Of a stretch of DNA of 64,000 nt, positions 40,411 through 48,905 are shown one piece after another. Below the pieces are notes generated by a model. The model saw only the letters and a program-made list of their open reading frames with translations. It did no database searches and was not told the origin of the DNA. Numbering within the stretch: position 1 is the stretch's first letter; every line of letters begins with the position of its first letter. Both the position numbers and the translations under genes were made by a program. Source of the DNA: Demequina capsici (GTDB lineage: Bacteria; Actinomycetota; Actinomycetes; Actinomycetales; Demequinaceae); the NCBI RefSeq assembly GCF_032102965.1, contig NZ_CP134880.1, forward strand, positions 1,984,001-2,048,000. Reading direction: 5' to 3'.

Positions 40411-42216
40411 CTACGCCGCGGAGGGCCCGCTGCTCGACGGCGTGTAGATCGACTCGATCACGTCCGCGAAGTGCTCCATGACCGCAGCACGCCGCACCTT
40501 CAGCGATGCGGTGATCTCCTCGCGCGCCTCGGTGAACTCACGCGGGAGGATGCGGAACTCGCGGATGGCCTCCGCCCTGGACACGTGCTCGTTCGCGGTG
40601 GCGATCGCGCGCCCGATCAGCTCCCTGACACGCTCATGCCGCGAAGCCTCCTCCACGCACATGTCCGGAAGGTCGTGGGACTTGAGCCACGTGGGCAGCA
40701 GCACGGGGTCGAGCGTCACCACCGCGGAGACGAAGTGGCGGCCGTCGCCGATCACCACCGAGTCCTGGATCGCAGGATGCGAGCGCAGCGAGTCCTCGAG
40801 CACGGCCGGTTGGATGTTCTTGCCGGACGAGAGCACCAGGATCTCCTTCTTGCGGCCCGTGATGGTGAGGCTCCCCTGGTGGATCTCGCCAAGATCGCCC
40901 GTGGCGAACCAGCCGTCTCGCATGACCGCCGCGGTCGCCTCCGGAGCGTTCCAGTAGCCGGCGAACAGGTTGACGCCACGGGCCAGGATCTCCCCGTCCT
41001 CGGCGACCATGACCTCGCAGCCCGCGATCGGGTGACCCACCGTGCCCATGATCTGCCCGGTGCTCGGGGTGCCCATCTGCGCCGCCGTCGTCTCCGTGAG
41101 GCCGTACCCCTGCATGACGGTGACGCCCAGTCCGCGGAAGAAGTGCCCGATCTGCGGCGTCAGCTTGGCCCCGCCGGCCAGCACGTAGCCCAGCCGCCCG
41201 CCGAGCAGGTGCCGGATCCTGCCCAGCACCAGGGCGTCGGCCACCTTGTAGCGCGCCTTGAGACCCAGGCCTGGCCCGCCGGACTCCTGGGCGACCGACA
41301 TGTCGCGGGCCACCTTGGCGGACCATCGGAAGACGGTCTTCTTGAGCCCCGTCTGCGCCGCGTCGGCCCGGTTGTAGATGGTCTCCAGCACACGCGGCAC
41401 CAGCGGCATCCAGGTGGGCTTGAACGATGCGAGGTCCGCCGCCAGTGTCTTGTGGCTGGACGCGTAGCCGATCACGGCGCCGGAGGACAGCGCGAGCACC
41501 ATGGCCAGGCGCGCGAACACGTGCGCCAGCGGCAGGAACAGCAGCACCCGCGTCTCACCCTGCACGAACGCCCCGAAATGCGGGTCGAGCTCCACGTTCG
41601 CGGCATGCACCACGAGGTTGCCGTGGGTGAGCATCGCACCCTTGGGTCGGCCCGTGGTGCCCGAGGTGTAGATGATGGTCGCGAGGTCGCCCAGGACGAC
41701 GTCGGCCGTGCGCTCGTCGAGCGCGGCGTCGGTCACGTCCGTGCCGGCATCGGCCAGGTCAGACAGACCCTCGGTCGTCAGCGCGACCGCCACGAGCCCG
41801 TGCTGCAGCCCGGCGAGCATGGCCCGCTGCTCCGCGCTCTGCGCCGCCACCAGCGTGACCCCGGCGTCCTCGACGATCCAGGCGCACTGCTTCTCGGACG
41901 ACGACGGGTAGATCGGCACCGAGACGCCGCCCGCGGCGAGCACCGCGAAGTCCATGACGGACCACTCGAGGCTCGTGTCGCCCATGATCCCCACGCGGTC
42001 ACCGAGGGCGACCCCGGCGGCGATCAGTCCCTTCGCCACCGCACGGACCCGCTGCTCGAACTCGCCGAGCGTGACGGGCATCCACTCTCCCGAGCCGTCC
42101 TTCGCCTCGGCGAACACTCCGCCCGGGCGGGCGGTGGCCCGCGCGTGCAGCAACGCGGTGAGATTCAGTCGGTCATCGATGTCGGCCAGGCTGGGCGAGG
42201 TCATGCGGCTCTGCAT
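40411..42216 (-). CDS. Long-chain fatty acyl-CoA synthetase
   Basis: 601 residues (or 597 from ATG 42204). ANL superfamily: AMP-binding loop Y-T-S-G-T-T-G-R-P-K-G, G-Y-G-L-T-E-T, the D-L-G-E-I adenosine hinge and G-R-K-K-E-I-L before the C-terminal lysine domain. FadD15-like in length and domain order. It activates long-chain fatty acids with ATP and CoA for breakdown or lipid synthesis. A perfect 20-bp palindrome sits 12 bases upstream of its start, so it is tightly controlled, probably by a TetR-type regulator encoded elsewhere. Confidence 0.92.
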   Translation of the reverse strand: MQSRMTSPSLADIDDRLNLTALLHARATARPGGVFAEAKDGSGEWMPVTLGEFEQRVRAVAKGLIAAGVALGDRVGIMGDTSLEWSVMDFAVLAAGGVSVPIYPSSSEKQCAWIVEDAGVTLVAAQSAEQRAMLAGLQHGLVAVALTTEGLSDLADAGTDVTDAALDERTADVVLGDLATIIYTSGTTGRPKGAMLTHGNLVVHAANVELDPHFGAFVQGETRVLLFLPLAHVFARLAMVLALSSGAVIGYASSHKTLAADLASFKPTWMPLVPRVLETIYNRADAAQTGLKKTVFRWSAKVARDMSVAQESGGPGLGLKARYKVADALVLGRIRHLLGGRLGYVLAGGAKLTPQIGHFFRGLGVTVMQGYGLTETTAAQMGTPSTGQIMGTVGHPIAGCEVMVAEDGEILARGVNLFAGYWNAPEATAAVMRDGWFATGDLGEIHQGSLTITGRKKEILVLSSGKNIQPAVLEDSLRSHPAIQDSVVIGDGRHFVSAVVTLDPVLLPTWLKSHDLPDMCVEEASRHERVRELIGRAIATANEHVSRAEAIREFRILPREFTEAREEITASLKVRRAAVMEHFADVIESIYTPSSSGPSAA

Positions 42217-42227
42217 GACCGAAGCGT

Positions 42228-42247
42228 AACCTACGGAACCGTAGGTT
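42228..42247. promoter_or_regulatory. Perfect 20-bp palindrome upstream of the acyl-CoA synthetase
   Basis: AACCTACGG-AA-CCGTAGGTT. It overlaps the likely -10 region (TAGGTT on the minus strand), and its form is that of a TetR-type operator seen near fatty acid genes; the binding protein is not in this window. Confidence 0.7.
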
Positions 42248-42304
42248 CATGCATCCCGAAGCACTGCGCGGATGCCGGGCGAACCCCGCGGGACGCGCAC
42301 GCGG

Positions 42305-42748
42305 CTACCGCGAGTAGATCCCCACCAGACGCGCCTGCTCGATCACCGCGTCCGCGTACCTGTGCAGGAACTCGTCCCTCGACGGCTCACCCCTCACCGG
42401 CCGCTTGAGCGCGTACACCCAGAAGTAGTACCGATGATCGCCGTGACCGTACGGCGGGAACGGCCCCACGTAGCCGAAGCTCTCGTCATCGTTGAGGCCC
42501 GGGCGGCCGACGTCCGGGATGATCTCGCCGTCGATCGCCGGCAGGCCGTACAGCGTCCAGTGGGTGAACCCGTGCGGGAGCGGCGCGTCGGGGTCGTGGC
42601 AGATGATCGCGAGCTCCACCGCGTCGTCGGGCACCCCCTTCACCACCATGCGGGGGGTCTCAGAGCCCACCTCACCCGCGAACCGCTCGTCGATCCTGGT
42701 GCCGTTGGCGATGTCAGGGCTGGTCAGGGCGAGATCCTTGAGCTGCAT
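42305..42748 (-). CDS. YbhB/YbcL-type (phosphatidylethanolamine-binding, Raf kinase inhibitor-like) protein
   Basis: 147 residues from the ATG at 42748 with an AAGGAAG site; the longer frame to 42835 is less likely. The PEBP motif C-H-D-P-D-A-P near residue 50 and the T-H-W-x-L-Y-G-L-P motif are intact. Bacterial members have an unknown ligand. Monocistronic, convergent with nothing, divergent from the PadR cassette. Confidence 0.88.
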   Translation of the reverse strand: MQLKDLALTSPDIANGTRIDERFAGEVGSETPRMVVKGVPDDAVELAIICHDPDAPLPHGFTHWTLYGLPAIDGEIIPDVGRPGLNDDESFGYVGPFPPYGHGDHRYYFWVYALKRPVRGEPSRDEFLHRYADAVIEQARLVGIYSR

Positions 42749-42846
42749 GGTCGCTTCCTTCCCACGGCGGGACGTCCCACGCACCATCATGCTCGGACCA
42801 GCGTCGACTCGCGCGCCCAACGTCCCGCTCGCCATACCTCACACCT

Positions 42847-42871
42847 CTATGTATCCTTGCTCTAGGCATAG
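42847..42871. promoter_or_regulatory. Inverted repeat ahead of the second PadR gene
   Basis: CTATG (42847-42851) and CATAG (42867-42871) with 15 bases between, immediately before the ribosome-binding site; a candidate PadR operator. Confidence 0.4.
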
Positions 42872-42880
42872 GAGGCCCGC

Positions 42881-43255
42881 ATGAAGGTGAGCAAGGACCT
42901 GATGGCCGCGAGCAGCACCCCGCTGGTGCTCGCGATCCTCGCCGACGGCGAGAGCTACGGCTACGCGATCGTGAAACGCGTCCGCGAGCTCTCCGACGGC
43001 CAGCTCGAGTGGACCGACGGACTGCTGTACCCCCTGCTCCACCGCCTCGAGGACGCCGGTCACATCGAGTCGCGCTGGGGACGGTCCGAGACCGGCCGAC
43101 GCCGCCGCTACTACCGGCTCACCGCCGCCGGCACGCGCGAGATCAGCGAGCAGCGACGCCAGTGGGCCGCCGTCGCCGCCGCGCTCGACTCCGCCTGGCA
43201 GGACCTGCGCGAAGCGACCGCGGCACCCCTGCCCGCGCCGGGGGTGGCCCGATGA
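42881..43255 (+). CDS. PadR family transcriptional regulator (copy 2)
   Basis: 124 residues, AGGAGG site. The wing-helix region holds Y-G-Y-A-I-V-K-R-V and D-G-L-L-Y-P-L-L-H-R-L-E, and the wing R-R-R-Y-Y-R-L. Its stop overlaps the next gene start (ATGA), forming the common PadR plus permease-prefix membrane protein pair. It probably regulates its partner. Confidence 0.93.
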   Translation: MKVSKDLMAASSTPLVLAILADGESYGYAIVKRVRELSDGQLEWTDGLLYPLLHRLEDAGHIESRWGRSETGRRRRYYRLTAAGTREISEQRRQWAAVAAALDSAWQDLREATAAPLPAPGVAR

Positions 43256-44607
43256 ACGGCGCGCGACCCAGCGCGATCGAGCCCGAGATCGCGCGCTGGC
43301 GCGAATACGTGCTCGCCCGCGGATCCCTCACCACCGCCGACGCCGACGAGCTCGAGGACCACCTGCGCGGACAGATCGCCGACCTCATGAGCGCAGGGCT
43401 CACCGACGACGAGGCGTTCCTCGTGGCCGTCAAGCGCATGGGAGGCCAGGCGCAGGTGGCACGCGAGTTCGCACGCACGCACTCCAAGAGGCTGTGGCGC
43501 GACCTGGTGCTCGACGGCACGACCGGGCGCGCCGGACGCCGCGTGGGCGAGGTGCCCGCGATGCTCGCCTTCGCAGCCGTCGCAGGGCTCGCGACCCGCG
43601 CGCCGTCGCTGCTGATCCGCGACTTCCAGGACCGCGGCTTCGCCTATGTGATGCTCTCCACTGCGCTCGTGATGCTCACGCTGTCCGGGTACCTGGCGTG
43701 GCGGCGCCACACCCTGCGCGCTATCATCGTCCCTGGTACAGCAGCGGCTGTGGGCGCCGCGCTCGCCATCGGCTACCCGTTCCAAGGTGAGCCGGACACC
43801 GCCGTGCTCTCCATGATCCACCTGCCGATCGCCCTGTGGGTGGCCCTCGGGATCCCGTACGCCGGCGGCGACTGGAGGTCGCGCACCGCGCGGCTGGACT
43901 TCATCCGATTCACCGGCGAGTGGGTCATCTACATGTCGCTCCTCGCGGCCGGCGGAGGCGTGCTCTCAGGGATCTCGCTCGCCGTGTTCCAAGGACTCGG
44001 GATCGACATCAGCACGGCCGTCATGCTCTGGGTGGTGCCGCTGGGTGCCGGCGGCGCGACCATCGTCGCCGCGTGGCTCGTCGAGTCCAAGCAGGAGGTG
44101 CTCGAGTCCATCGCGCCGGTGCTCACCAAGGTGTTCGCGCCCCTCGCCACGCTCGCACTGGTCGCGATGCTCATCGGCGCGATCGTCGGCGGCGGATTCC
44201 AGGACAGCCGCGACGTGCTCATCGCCGTCGACGTGCTGCTCGTCGTGGTGCTGGGCCTGGTGCTCTACTCGATCTCCGCCCAGGATCCCTCCGGACCCGC
44301 GGGCTGGACCGACCGCCTCCAGGTCGCGCTCGTCACCACCGCGCTGCTCCTGGACGCCGTCGCGCTCAGCGCCATCCTCTCCCGCACGCTCGACGGCGGC
44401 CTCACGCCGAACCGTCTGGCCACCGTGGGCGTCAACCTGGTGCTGCTCGCCAACCTGGCCGTCACCGCGTGGCTCTACGGGCGGCGCCTCCTGCGCGGCA
44501 CGCCGCTCACTCCCCTGCTTCGCTGGCAGACCGGCTACGTGCCGGTGTTCGGAGCCTGGGCCGCGCTCGTCGTCATCGTCGTGCCGCCCCTGTTCGCCTT
44601 CGCCTAA
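43252..44607 (+). CDS. Membrane protein with HAAS/permease-prefix domain, partner of PadR
   Basis: 451 residues from the ATG at 43252 (MNGARPSAIEPEIARWREYV). An N-terminal soluble region (about residues 1-90, D-E-L-E-D-H-L-R-G-Q-I and V-K-R-M-G-G) is the permease-prefix or HAAS domain, followed by ten or so hydrophobic segments. Such proteins are always next to PadR and may sense or transport, but function is unknown. Overlaps the PadR stop by four bases. Confidence 0.82.
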   Translation: MNGARPSAIEPEIARWREYVLARGSLTTADADELEDHLRGQIADLMSAGLTDDEAFLVAVKRMGGQAQVAREFARTHSKRLWRDLVLDGTTGRAGRRVGEVPAMLAFAAVAGLATRAPSLLIRDFQDRGFAYVMLSTALVMLTLSGYLAWRRHTLRAIIVPGTAAAVGAALAIGYPFQGEPDTAVLSMIHLPIALWVALGIPYAGGDWRSRTARLDFIRFTGEWVIYMSLLAAGGGVLSGISLAVFQGLGIDISTAVMLWVVPLGAGGATIVAAWLVESKQEVLESIAPVLTKVFAPLATLALVAMLIGAIVGGGFQDSRDVLIAVDVLLVVVLGLVLYSISAQDPSGPAGWTDRLQVALVTTALLLDAVALSAILSRTLDGGLTPNRLATVGVNLVLLANLAVTAWLYGRRLLRGTPLTPLLRWQTGYVPVFGAWAALVVIVVPPLFAFA

Positions 44608-45725
44608 GGCGCCGCCGGCAGCGTCACCGTGAACGTGGAGCCCAGGCCCAGACCGGCGCTGTGCGCCGCCACCGTCCCCCCATGGGCCGCGACCAGCCGG
44701 GCGACGATCGCGAGGCCCACACCAGACCCACCGCCTGCCCGATCCCGTGCGGTATCCGCCCGGTAGAACCGCTCGAACACGTGCGGCAGATGCTCGGGAG
44801 CGATCCCCGCGCCCGTGTCCGCCACCACCAGCTCCACGCCCCCGGCAGCACGACGCGCACGCAACGTCACAGTCCCGCCCGCAGGCGTGTGCCGCAACGC
44901 GTTGTCCACGAGGTTGCCCACCACCTGCGCCATCCGCTCCGGATCCACCGACACGAGCGGCAGCCCCTGCTCCACCTCGAGCATCAGCCTCACGTCAGCC
45001 TCCGCCGCACGGTCCTGAGCTGCCAGCCGCGCCTGCGCCAGGACATCCGCCGGCGCGGACGGGACGGGCGTCAGGCGTGTCGCGCCGCTCTCGGCACGCG
45101 ACACCGCCGACAGGTCCTCCGTCAGCCTCGTCAGCCGCGCACCCTGCGCCCGCAGCATCGCCACCGTCTCAGGGGTCAGCTCCGCCACGCCGTCCTCGAG
45201 CGCCTCCAGATACCCGGTGATCGTCGCCACCGGCGTGCGCAGCTCATGAGCCACATCGCCGATCATGCGCTGCCGCAACCGCTCCGACTCGTCCAGCTGC
45301 TGGGCCATCCTGTTGAACGACTCCGCCAGGTCGTCGAACTCACGCCCCATCCCAGGCGACGTCACCCGCGCCGCGAAGTCACCGCCGGACACCCGATGCG
45401 CCGCATCCTTCAACGTGGCGAGCGACCCGCCCACCCGCCGAGCGAGCACCACGCTCAGCACCACCGCGAGCGCACCCGCCACCACCAGAGCGACCCCGAG
45501 CGCCATCCCGCTCGACGCACGGAACGCCTCCACGACGTCCTCGTCCATCATCCGACCCATGACCGCGCCACGCACCGTGCCCATCATGCGGCGCTCGAAC
45601 ACCACCGGACCCACCCCGCGGGCCACCAGCCACACCGTGATGCCCGTCACCGCGATCACCGCCACGAACGCGAGCATCAGACGCGTCGCCAGGCCGCGCC
45701 TGCGCCACCAGCCCGACTCGTTCAC
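44604..45725 (-). CDS. Sensor histidine kinase with HAMP domain
   Basis: 373 residues. Two membrane helices (about 13-37 and 73-95) flank a short extracytoplasmic segment; HAMP follows to about residue 147. H-box with phosphoacceptor H160 (D-V-A-H-E-L-R-T-P), N-box N-L-V-D-N-A-L-R-H, and G-boxes A-D-T-G-A-G-I and G-S-G-V-G-L-A-I are complete. It signals to the response regulator encoded upstream; start overlaps its stop by four bases. Signal unknown; stress on the envelope is plausible. It is convergent with the PadR cassette. Confidence 0.93.
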   Translation of the reverse strand: MNESGWWRRRGLATRLMLAFVAVIAVTGITVWLVARGVGPVVFERRMMGTVRGAVMGRMMDEDVVEAFRASSGMALGVALVVAGALAVVLSVVLARRVGGSLATLKDAAHRVSGGDFAARVTSPGMGREFDDLAESFNRMAQQLDESERLRQRMIGDVAHELRTPVATITGYLEALEDGVAELTPETVAMLRAQGARLTRLTEDLSAVSRAESGATRLTPVPSAPADVLAQARLAAQDRAAEADVRLMLEVEQGLPLVSVDPERMAQVVGNLVDNALRHTPAGGTVTLRARRAAGGVELVVADTGAGIAPEHLPHVFERFYRADTARDRAGGGSGVGLAIVARLVAAHGGTVAAHSAGLGLGSTFTVTLPAAP

Positions 45726-46432
45726 TCGCCCGTCCCGACCCGATACCCGACGCCACGCACCGTCCGCACGTAGCGCTGCTGCTCCGCAGTGTCCCCGAGC
45801 TTCAGGCGCAGGTGCCTGATGTGGACGTCCACCAGATGCTCGTCACCCACCCAGTCGCCGCCCCACACGATCTCCAGCAGCATCGCCCTCGTGAGCACAC
45901 GTGTGGGCCGTGACGCGAGCGCCGCCAGCACGTCGAACTCGGTGCGCGTCAACGGCACCGCCTGCCCGGCGAGCCGCACCTCACGCGCGGCCACATCCAC
46001 CTGCAGGTCACCCACCCGCAGCGCTGGCTCCGCATCCGCCTCCTGCGGGCGTGCACCCACGCGCGGACGCCGCAGCATCGCGCGCAGCCTCGCCACCAGC
46101 TCGCGAGGGCTGAACGGCTTCGTGACATAGTCGTCGGCACCCACGGACAGGCCGACGAGCTTGTCCACCTCCTCCGCGCGCGCCGTCAGCATCACCACGT
46201 AGCAGTCGGAGAACGTGCGCAGCTGCCGGCACACCTCCACGCCGTCGATGCCCGGCAGGCCAAGATCCAGCACCACGGCGTCGGGATCCAGCTCGCGCGC
46301 CCTGCGAAGCGCGTCCTCGCCGTCGTACGCCACCGCCACCTCGAAGCCGTCCCTCTCCAAGTAGCCCGCCACGAGCGCAGCGAGCGCGCGCTCGTCCTCG
46401 ACGACGAGCGCGCGCGGCTGCACAGGTGTCAT
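45722..46432 (-). CDS. OmpR-family response regulator
   Basis: 236 residues from the ATG at 46432. Receiver domain with acidic pair E12/D13, phosphoacceptor D56 (V-V-L-D-L-G-L-P), T in M-L-T-A-R and K in V-T-K-P-F. The C-terminal winged helix ends R-T-V-R-G-V-G-Y-R. Operon with the kinase downstream (ATGA overlap) and the SHOCT protein 14 bases upstream. Regulates unknown targets. Confidence 0.95.
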   Translation of the reverse strand: MTPVQPRALVVEDERALAALVAGYLERDGFEVAVAYDGEDALRRARELDPDAVVLDLGLPGIDGVEVCRQLRTFSDCYVVMLTARAEEVDKLVGLSVGADDYVTKPFSPRELVARLRAMLRRPRVGARPQEADAEPALRVGDLQVDVAAREVRLAGQAVPLTRTEFDVLAALASRPTRVLTRAMLLEIVWGGDWVGDEHLVDVHIRHLRLKLGDTAEQQRYVRTVRGVGYRVGTGE

Positions 46433-46446
46433 GAGGACATCCTCCC

Positions 46447-46728
46447 TCAGACCTCCTCGAGAGCCTTCACGCGCTCGCGGAACTCGGCCGCGTCGATCTC
46501 GCCGCGCGCCAGCCGGTCCTCGAGGATCTGTCGCGCCGACGTGGGCGCGGGCGCTGCCTGCGTGAAGGCAGGTGCGTCGACCTTCGGAGCGCGGTCGCGA
46601 GTGGCCAGCCTGACCGCCACGTACACGAGCGCCGCCAGGCCCACCACCAGGAACAGCCCCATCAGCCATCCGCCCGCGCCCACCCCGTAGGACATGTAGC
46701 CGTGGCCTGGACCCCAGTAACCCATCAT
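46447..46728 (-). CDS. SHOCT-domain small membrane protein
   Basis: 93 residues from the ATG pair at 46728 with an AGGAGCAGC site. Glycine/tyrosine-rich start (M-M-G-Y-W-G-P-G-H-G-Y), one membrane helix (W-L-M-G-L-F-L-V-V-G-L-A-A-L-V-Y) and a C-terminal SHOCT motif (L-E-D-R-L-A-R-G-E-I-D-A-A-E-F). Leads the two-component operon, so probably an accessory of the kinase. Confidence 0.85.
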   Translation of the reverse strand: MMGYWGPGHGYMSYGVGAGGWLMGLFLVVGLAALVYVAVRLATRDRAPKVDAPAFTQAAPAPTSARQILEDRLARGEIDAAEFRERVKALEEV

Positions 46729-46852
46729 GATGCTGCTCCTCTCCGCGCATCCCCATGATCCGCGAATGGCTCCATCGTGCGAGGAGTGCCGTGCAGGTTC
46801 GCCAGAGGAACAGTGAAGTTTCGGTGAAGATCCCCGGCGCTGCCGGCACGCA

Positions 46853-46899
46853 GAAGGGCCCGTCCGGCGGCTCTGGCAGCGGCACCGGGCGGGCCCTTC
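46853..46899 (-). terminator. Terminator of the osmC gene
   Basis: GAAGGGCCCGTCCGG and CCGGGCGGGCCCTTC form a 15-bp stem with one G-T pair; it lies 18 bases after the OsmC stop. Confidence 0.8.
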
Positions 46900-46916
46900 G
46901 TGGCACCGAACCTGGA

Positions 46917-47366
46917 TCAGACCTCGACCGGGACCTGCTGGTGGATCGCGATCGCCACAGGCGTCGGGTGCTCGAGGTTGTCGGACACGGGGCACCTGGC
47001 CTCCGCGATGCGCGCGATCTCGTCGAGCTCGTGCTGATCCGCATCACCCGTCACCTGGATCGACACGTCGATCCACTGGTAGCCCGCACGCGCCGTCATG
47101 GACGTGCCCAGGAACCTGGCCGGCTCGAGCGATCCCTTCGCGGTCGCCGAGAACGAGGACAAGGTCACGCCACGCTCCTTCGCCACCAGGTGGATCACCA
47201 CGTTGAGGCAGCCGAGCAGCGAGGCGAGCTCGTACTCCACGGGATTGGGACCGAGGTCGCCCCCGCCGAGCGACGCCGGTTCGTCCACGCGGAACTCGAA
47301 GTCGCGAGCCTTCACTGTGAGGCCGGTGTCCGAGGTCGAGACTGCAGATGCTGAGAAGGTGAGCAA
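46917..47366 (-). CDS. OsmC/Ohr-family peroxiredoxin-like protein
   Basis: 149 residues from a TTG at 47366 with AAAGGAG seven bases upstream; the ATG-started longer frame runs through unrelated sequence. The two redox cysteines are C53 (L-L-G-C-L) and C125 (E-A-R-C-P-V-S-D-N). Reduces organic hydroperoxides in the cytoplasm. Stands alone. Confidence 0.9.
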   Translation of the reverse strand: MLTFSASAVSTSDTGLTVKARDFEFRVDEPASLGGGDLGPNPVEYELASLLGCLNVVIHLVAKERGVTLSSFSATAKGSLEPARFLGTSMTARAGYQWIDVSIQVTGDADQHELDEIARIAEARCPVSDNLEHPTPVAIAIHQQVPVEV

Positions 47367-47544
47367 GGGTCCGCTCCTTTGAGGATCCTGCGCGGGAGAT
47401 CGAATCTCGACCGTGACGGCTCCCGCGGCGTCGCACTGCCGAGCGGGAACTGCCTCCACCGTAGGGCCTGCACGGCACGGGCGCGACCGGAGCCCGCACC
47501 CGTGTCGAACGTCCCGCGCCGACGCGAGCAGCCAGCATGCGTAA

Positions 47545-47585
47545 AGCCCGCCCGGTGCCCCTGCGAGCGAGGCATCGGGCGGGCT
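47545..47585 (-). terminator. Terminator after ilvE copy 2
   Basis: AGCCCGCCCG-G-TGCC pairs with GGCA-T-CGGGCGGGCT, 22 bases past the ilvE stop. Confidence 0.75.
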
Positions 47586-47607
47586 CGTCAGCGTCGTCCA
47601 GGCGACG

Positions 47608-48711
47608 TCAGGCGAGGGTCTCCATCCAGCCGTACGTGTCCTCCGCGTGGCCGTACTGGATGTCCGTGAGCGTCTGGCGCACCTTCATCGTCACCGCGCC
47701 GGGCGTGCCGTCCCCGACCTGCTGCTCGAAATCCTTCGCGCCCATCCTGCCCACAGGGGTGACGACGGCGGCGGTGCCGCACGCGAACACCTCGGCCACG
47801 TCGCCGGAGGCCACACCCTGACGCAGCTCGTCGATGGTGATGGGGCGCTCCACGACCTTGAGGTCGTCGTCGCTCAGCAGCTGGATGATCGACGAGCGCG
47901 TGACGCCCTCCAGCAGGTTGCCGGTGAGCACAGGGGTGACGACCGTGCCGTCCTTGAGGACCACGAACACGTTCATGCCGCCGAGCTCCTCGAGGACCGT
48001 GTCGGTCTTCGCATCCAGGTACAGCACCTGGTCGTAGCCGCGGGCGTACGCCTCCATCTGCGGCAGCAGCGACGCAGCGTAGTTGCCGCCGCACTTCGCA
48101 GCGCCCGTGCCGCCAGGGCCCGCACGGTGGTAGTCCTGCTCGACCCAGATCGAGACCGGCTTGACGCCGCCCGAGAAATACGGTCCGGAGGGCGAGCCGA
48201 TCACCAGGAACTCGGCCTTCTTGGGCTGGCGGAGCCCCAGGAACACGTCGGTCGCGATGAGGAAGGGACGCAGGTACAGCGACGAGTCGGGGGCGGTGGG
48301 CGTCCAGTCGCCGTCGACCGCGACATAGGCGCGGATCGCGGCCAGGAAGTCCTCGACGGGCAGCTCAGGCAACGCCATGCGGTGCGCCGAGCGCTGGAAG
48401 CGCTTCGCGTTCTCCTCCGGACGGAAGGTGCGGATGGTGCCGTCCGCCCACCGGTACGCCTTGAGGCCCTCGAAGATCTCGCCCGCATAGTGCAGGACGG
48501 ACGCGGCCGGGTCGAGCGGCAGCGGCCCGTACGCCTCCACGCGACGGTCCGTCCAGCCGTCGTCCGCGGTCCAGGAGATGCGGGCCATGTGGTCGGTGAA
48601 GTTGACGCCGAACTTGAGGTCCGCGAGCACCGTGGCGCGCTCCTGCGCGGAAGCGGGGCTGGCGTTCGGGACGACCCGGAAGGCCTCCGCGGTCGATGCT
48701 GACGTGGTCAT
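47608..48711 (-). CDS. ilvE: Branched-chain amino acid aminotransferase (copy 2)
   Basis: 367 residues from the ATG at 48711. PLP lysine K206 in G-A-A-K-C-G-G-N-Y-A-A-S, E-E-L-G-G-M-N-V and A-C-G-T-A-A-V-V-T-P-V-G follow. It is the last gene of the ilvBNC-leuB-ilvE block and so very likely the biosynthetic copy for valine, leucine and isoleucine. Copy 1 (19480-20595) has clearly diverged, by eye well under 60 percent identity. A large hairpin separates it from leuB. Confidence 0.96.
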   Translation of the reverse strand: MTTSASTAEAFRVVPNASPASAQERATVLADLKFGVNFTDHMARISWTADDGWTDRRVEAYGPLPLDPAASVLHYAGEIFEGLKAYRWADGTIRTFRPEENAKRFQRSAHRMALPELPVEDFLAAIRAYVAVDGDWTPTAPDSSLYLRPFLIATDVFLGLRQPKKAEFLVIGSPSGPYFSGGVKPVSIWVEQDYHRAGPGGTGAAKCGGNYAASLLPQMEAYARGYDQVLYLDAKTDTVLEELGGMNVFVVLKDGTVVTPVLTGNLLEGVTRSSIIQLLSDDDLKVVERPITIDELRQGVASGDVAEVFACGTAAVVTPVGRMGAKDFEQQVGDGTPGAVTMKVRQTLTDIQYGHAEDTYGWMETLA

Positions 48712-48793
48712 CGTGAGGTCCTTCCTGGGGTGATGGGGTTCTGAGGGTGAATCTACTCGGCGCCTCTTGCAGGGAGGCCACGTGGTGGAGCCT

Positions 48794-48892
48794 GAAGTGG
48801 CACCTGGCGCCGCTGCTGGCCCGCCGCCAGAACCGAGGTGGCACGTGAGCGCACGGATCGGGCGGGATCCGTGCACTGGTGTGCCACCTCGG
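48794..48892 (-). promoter_or_regulatory. Long hairpin with an alternative pairing partner upstream of ilvE
   Basis: On the minus-strand RNA the segment GAGGTGGCAC (48890-48881) can pair perfectly with GTGCCACCTC (48844-48835, part of a 12-bp stem with an inner GCACGGATC/GATCCGTGC stem) or, less well, with GTGCCACTTC (48803-48794). This resembles competing stems of an attenuator or a terminator between leuB and ilvE. Confidence 0.5.
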
Positions 48893-48905
48893 AGCGAGGG
48901 CGACG

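Noticed and set aside
40198-42408. A 736-codon open frame on the plus strand
   Set aside because: Antisense to the acyl-CoA synthetase and overlapping the TetR gene; low-complexity Arg/His composition.
48712-48905. T-box leader upstream of ilvE
   Set aside because: GTGGCAC recalls the T-box sequence, but the GGTGGNACCGCG element and the specifier loop could not be placed.
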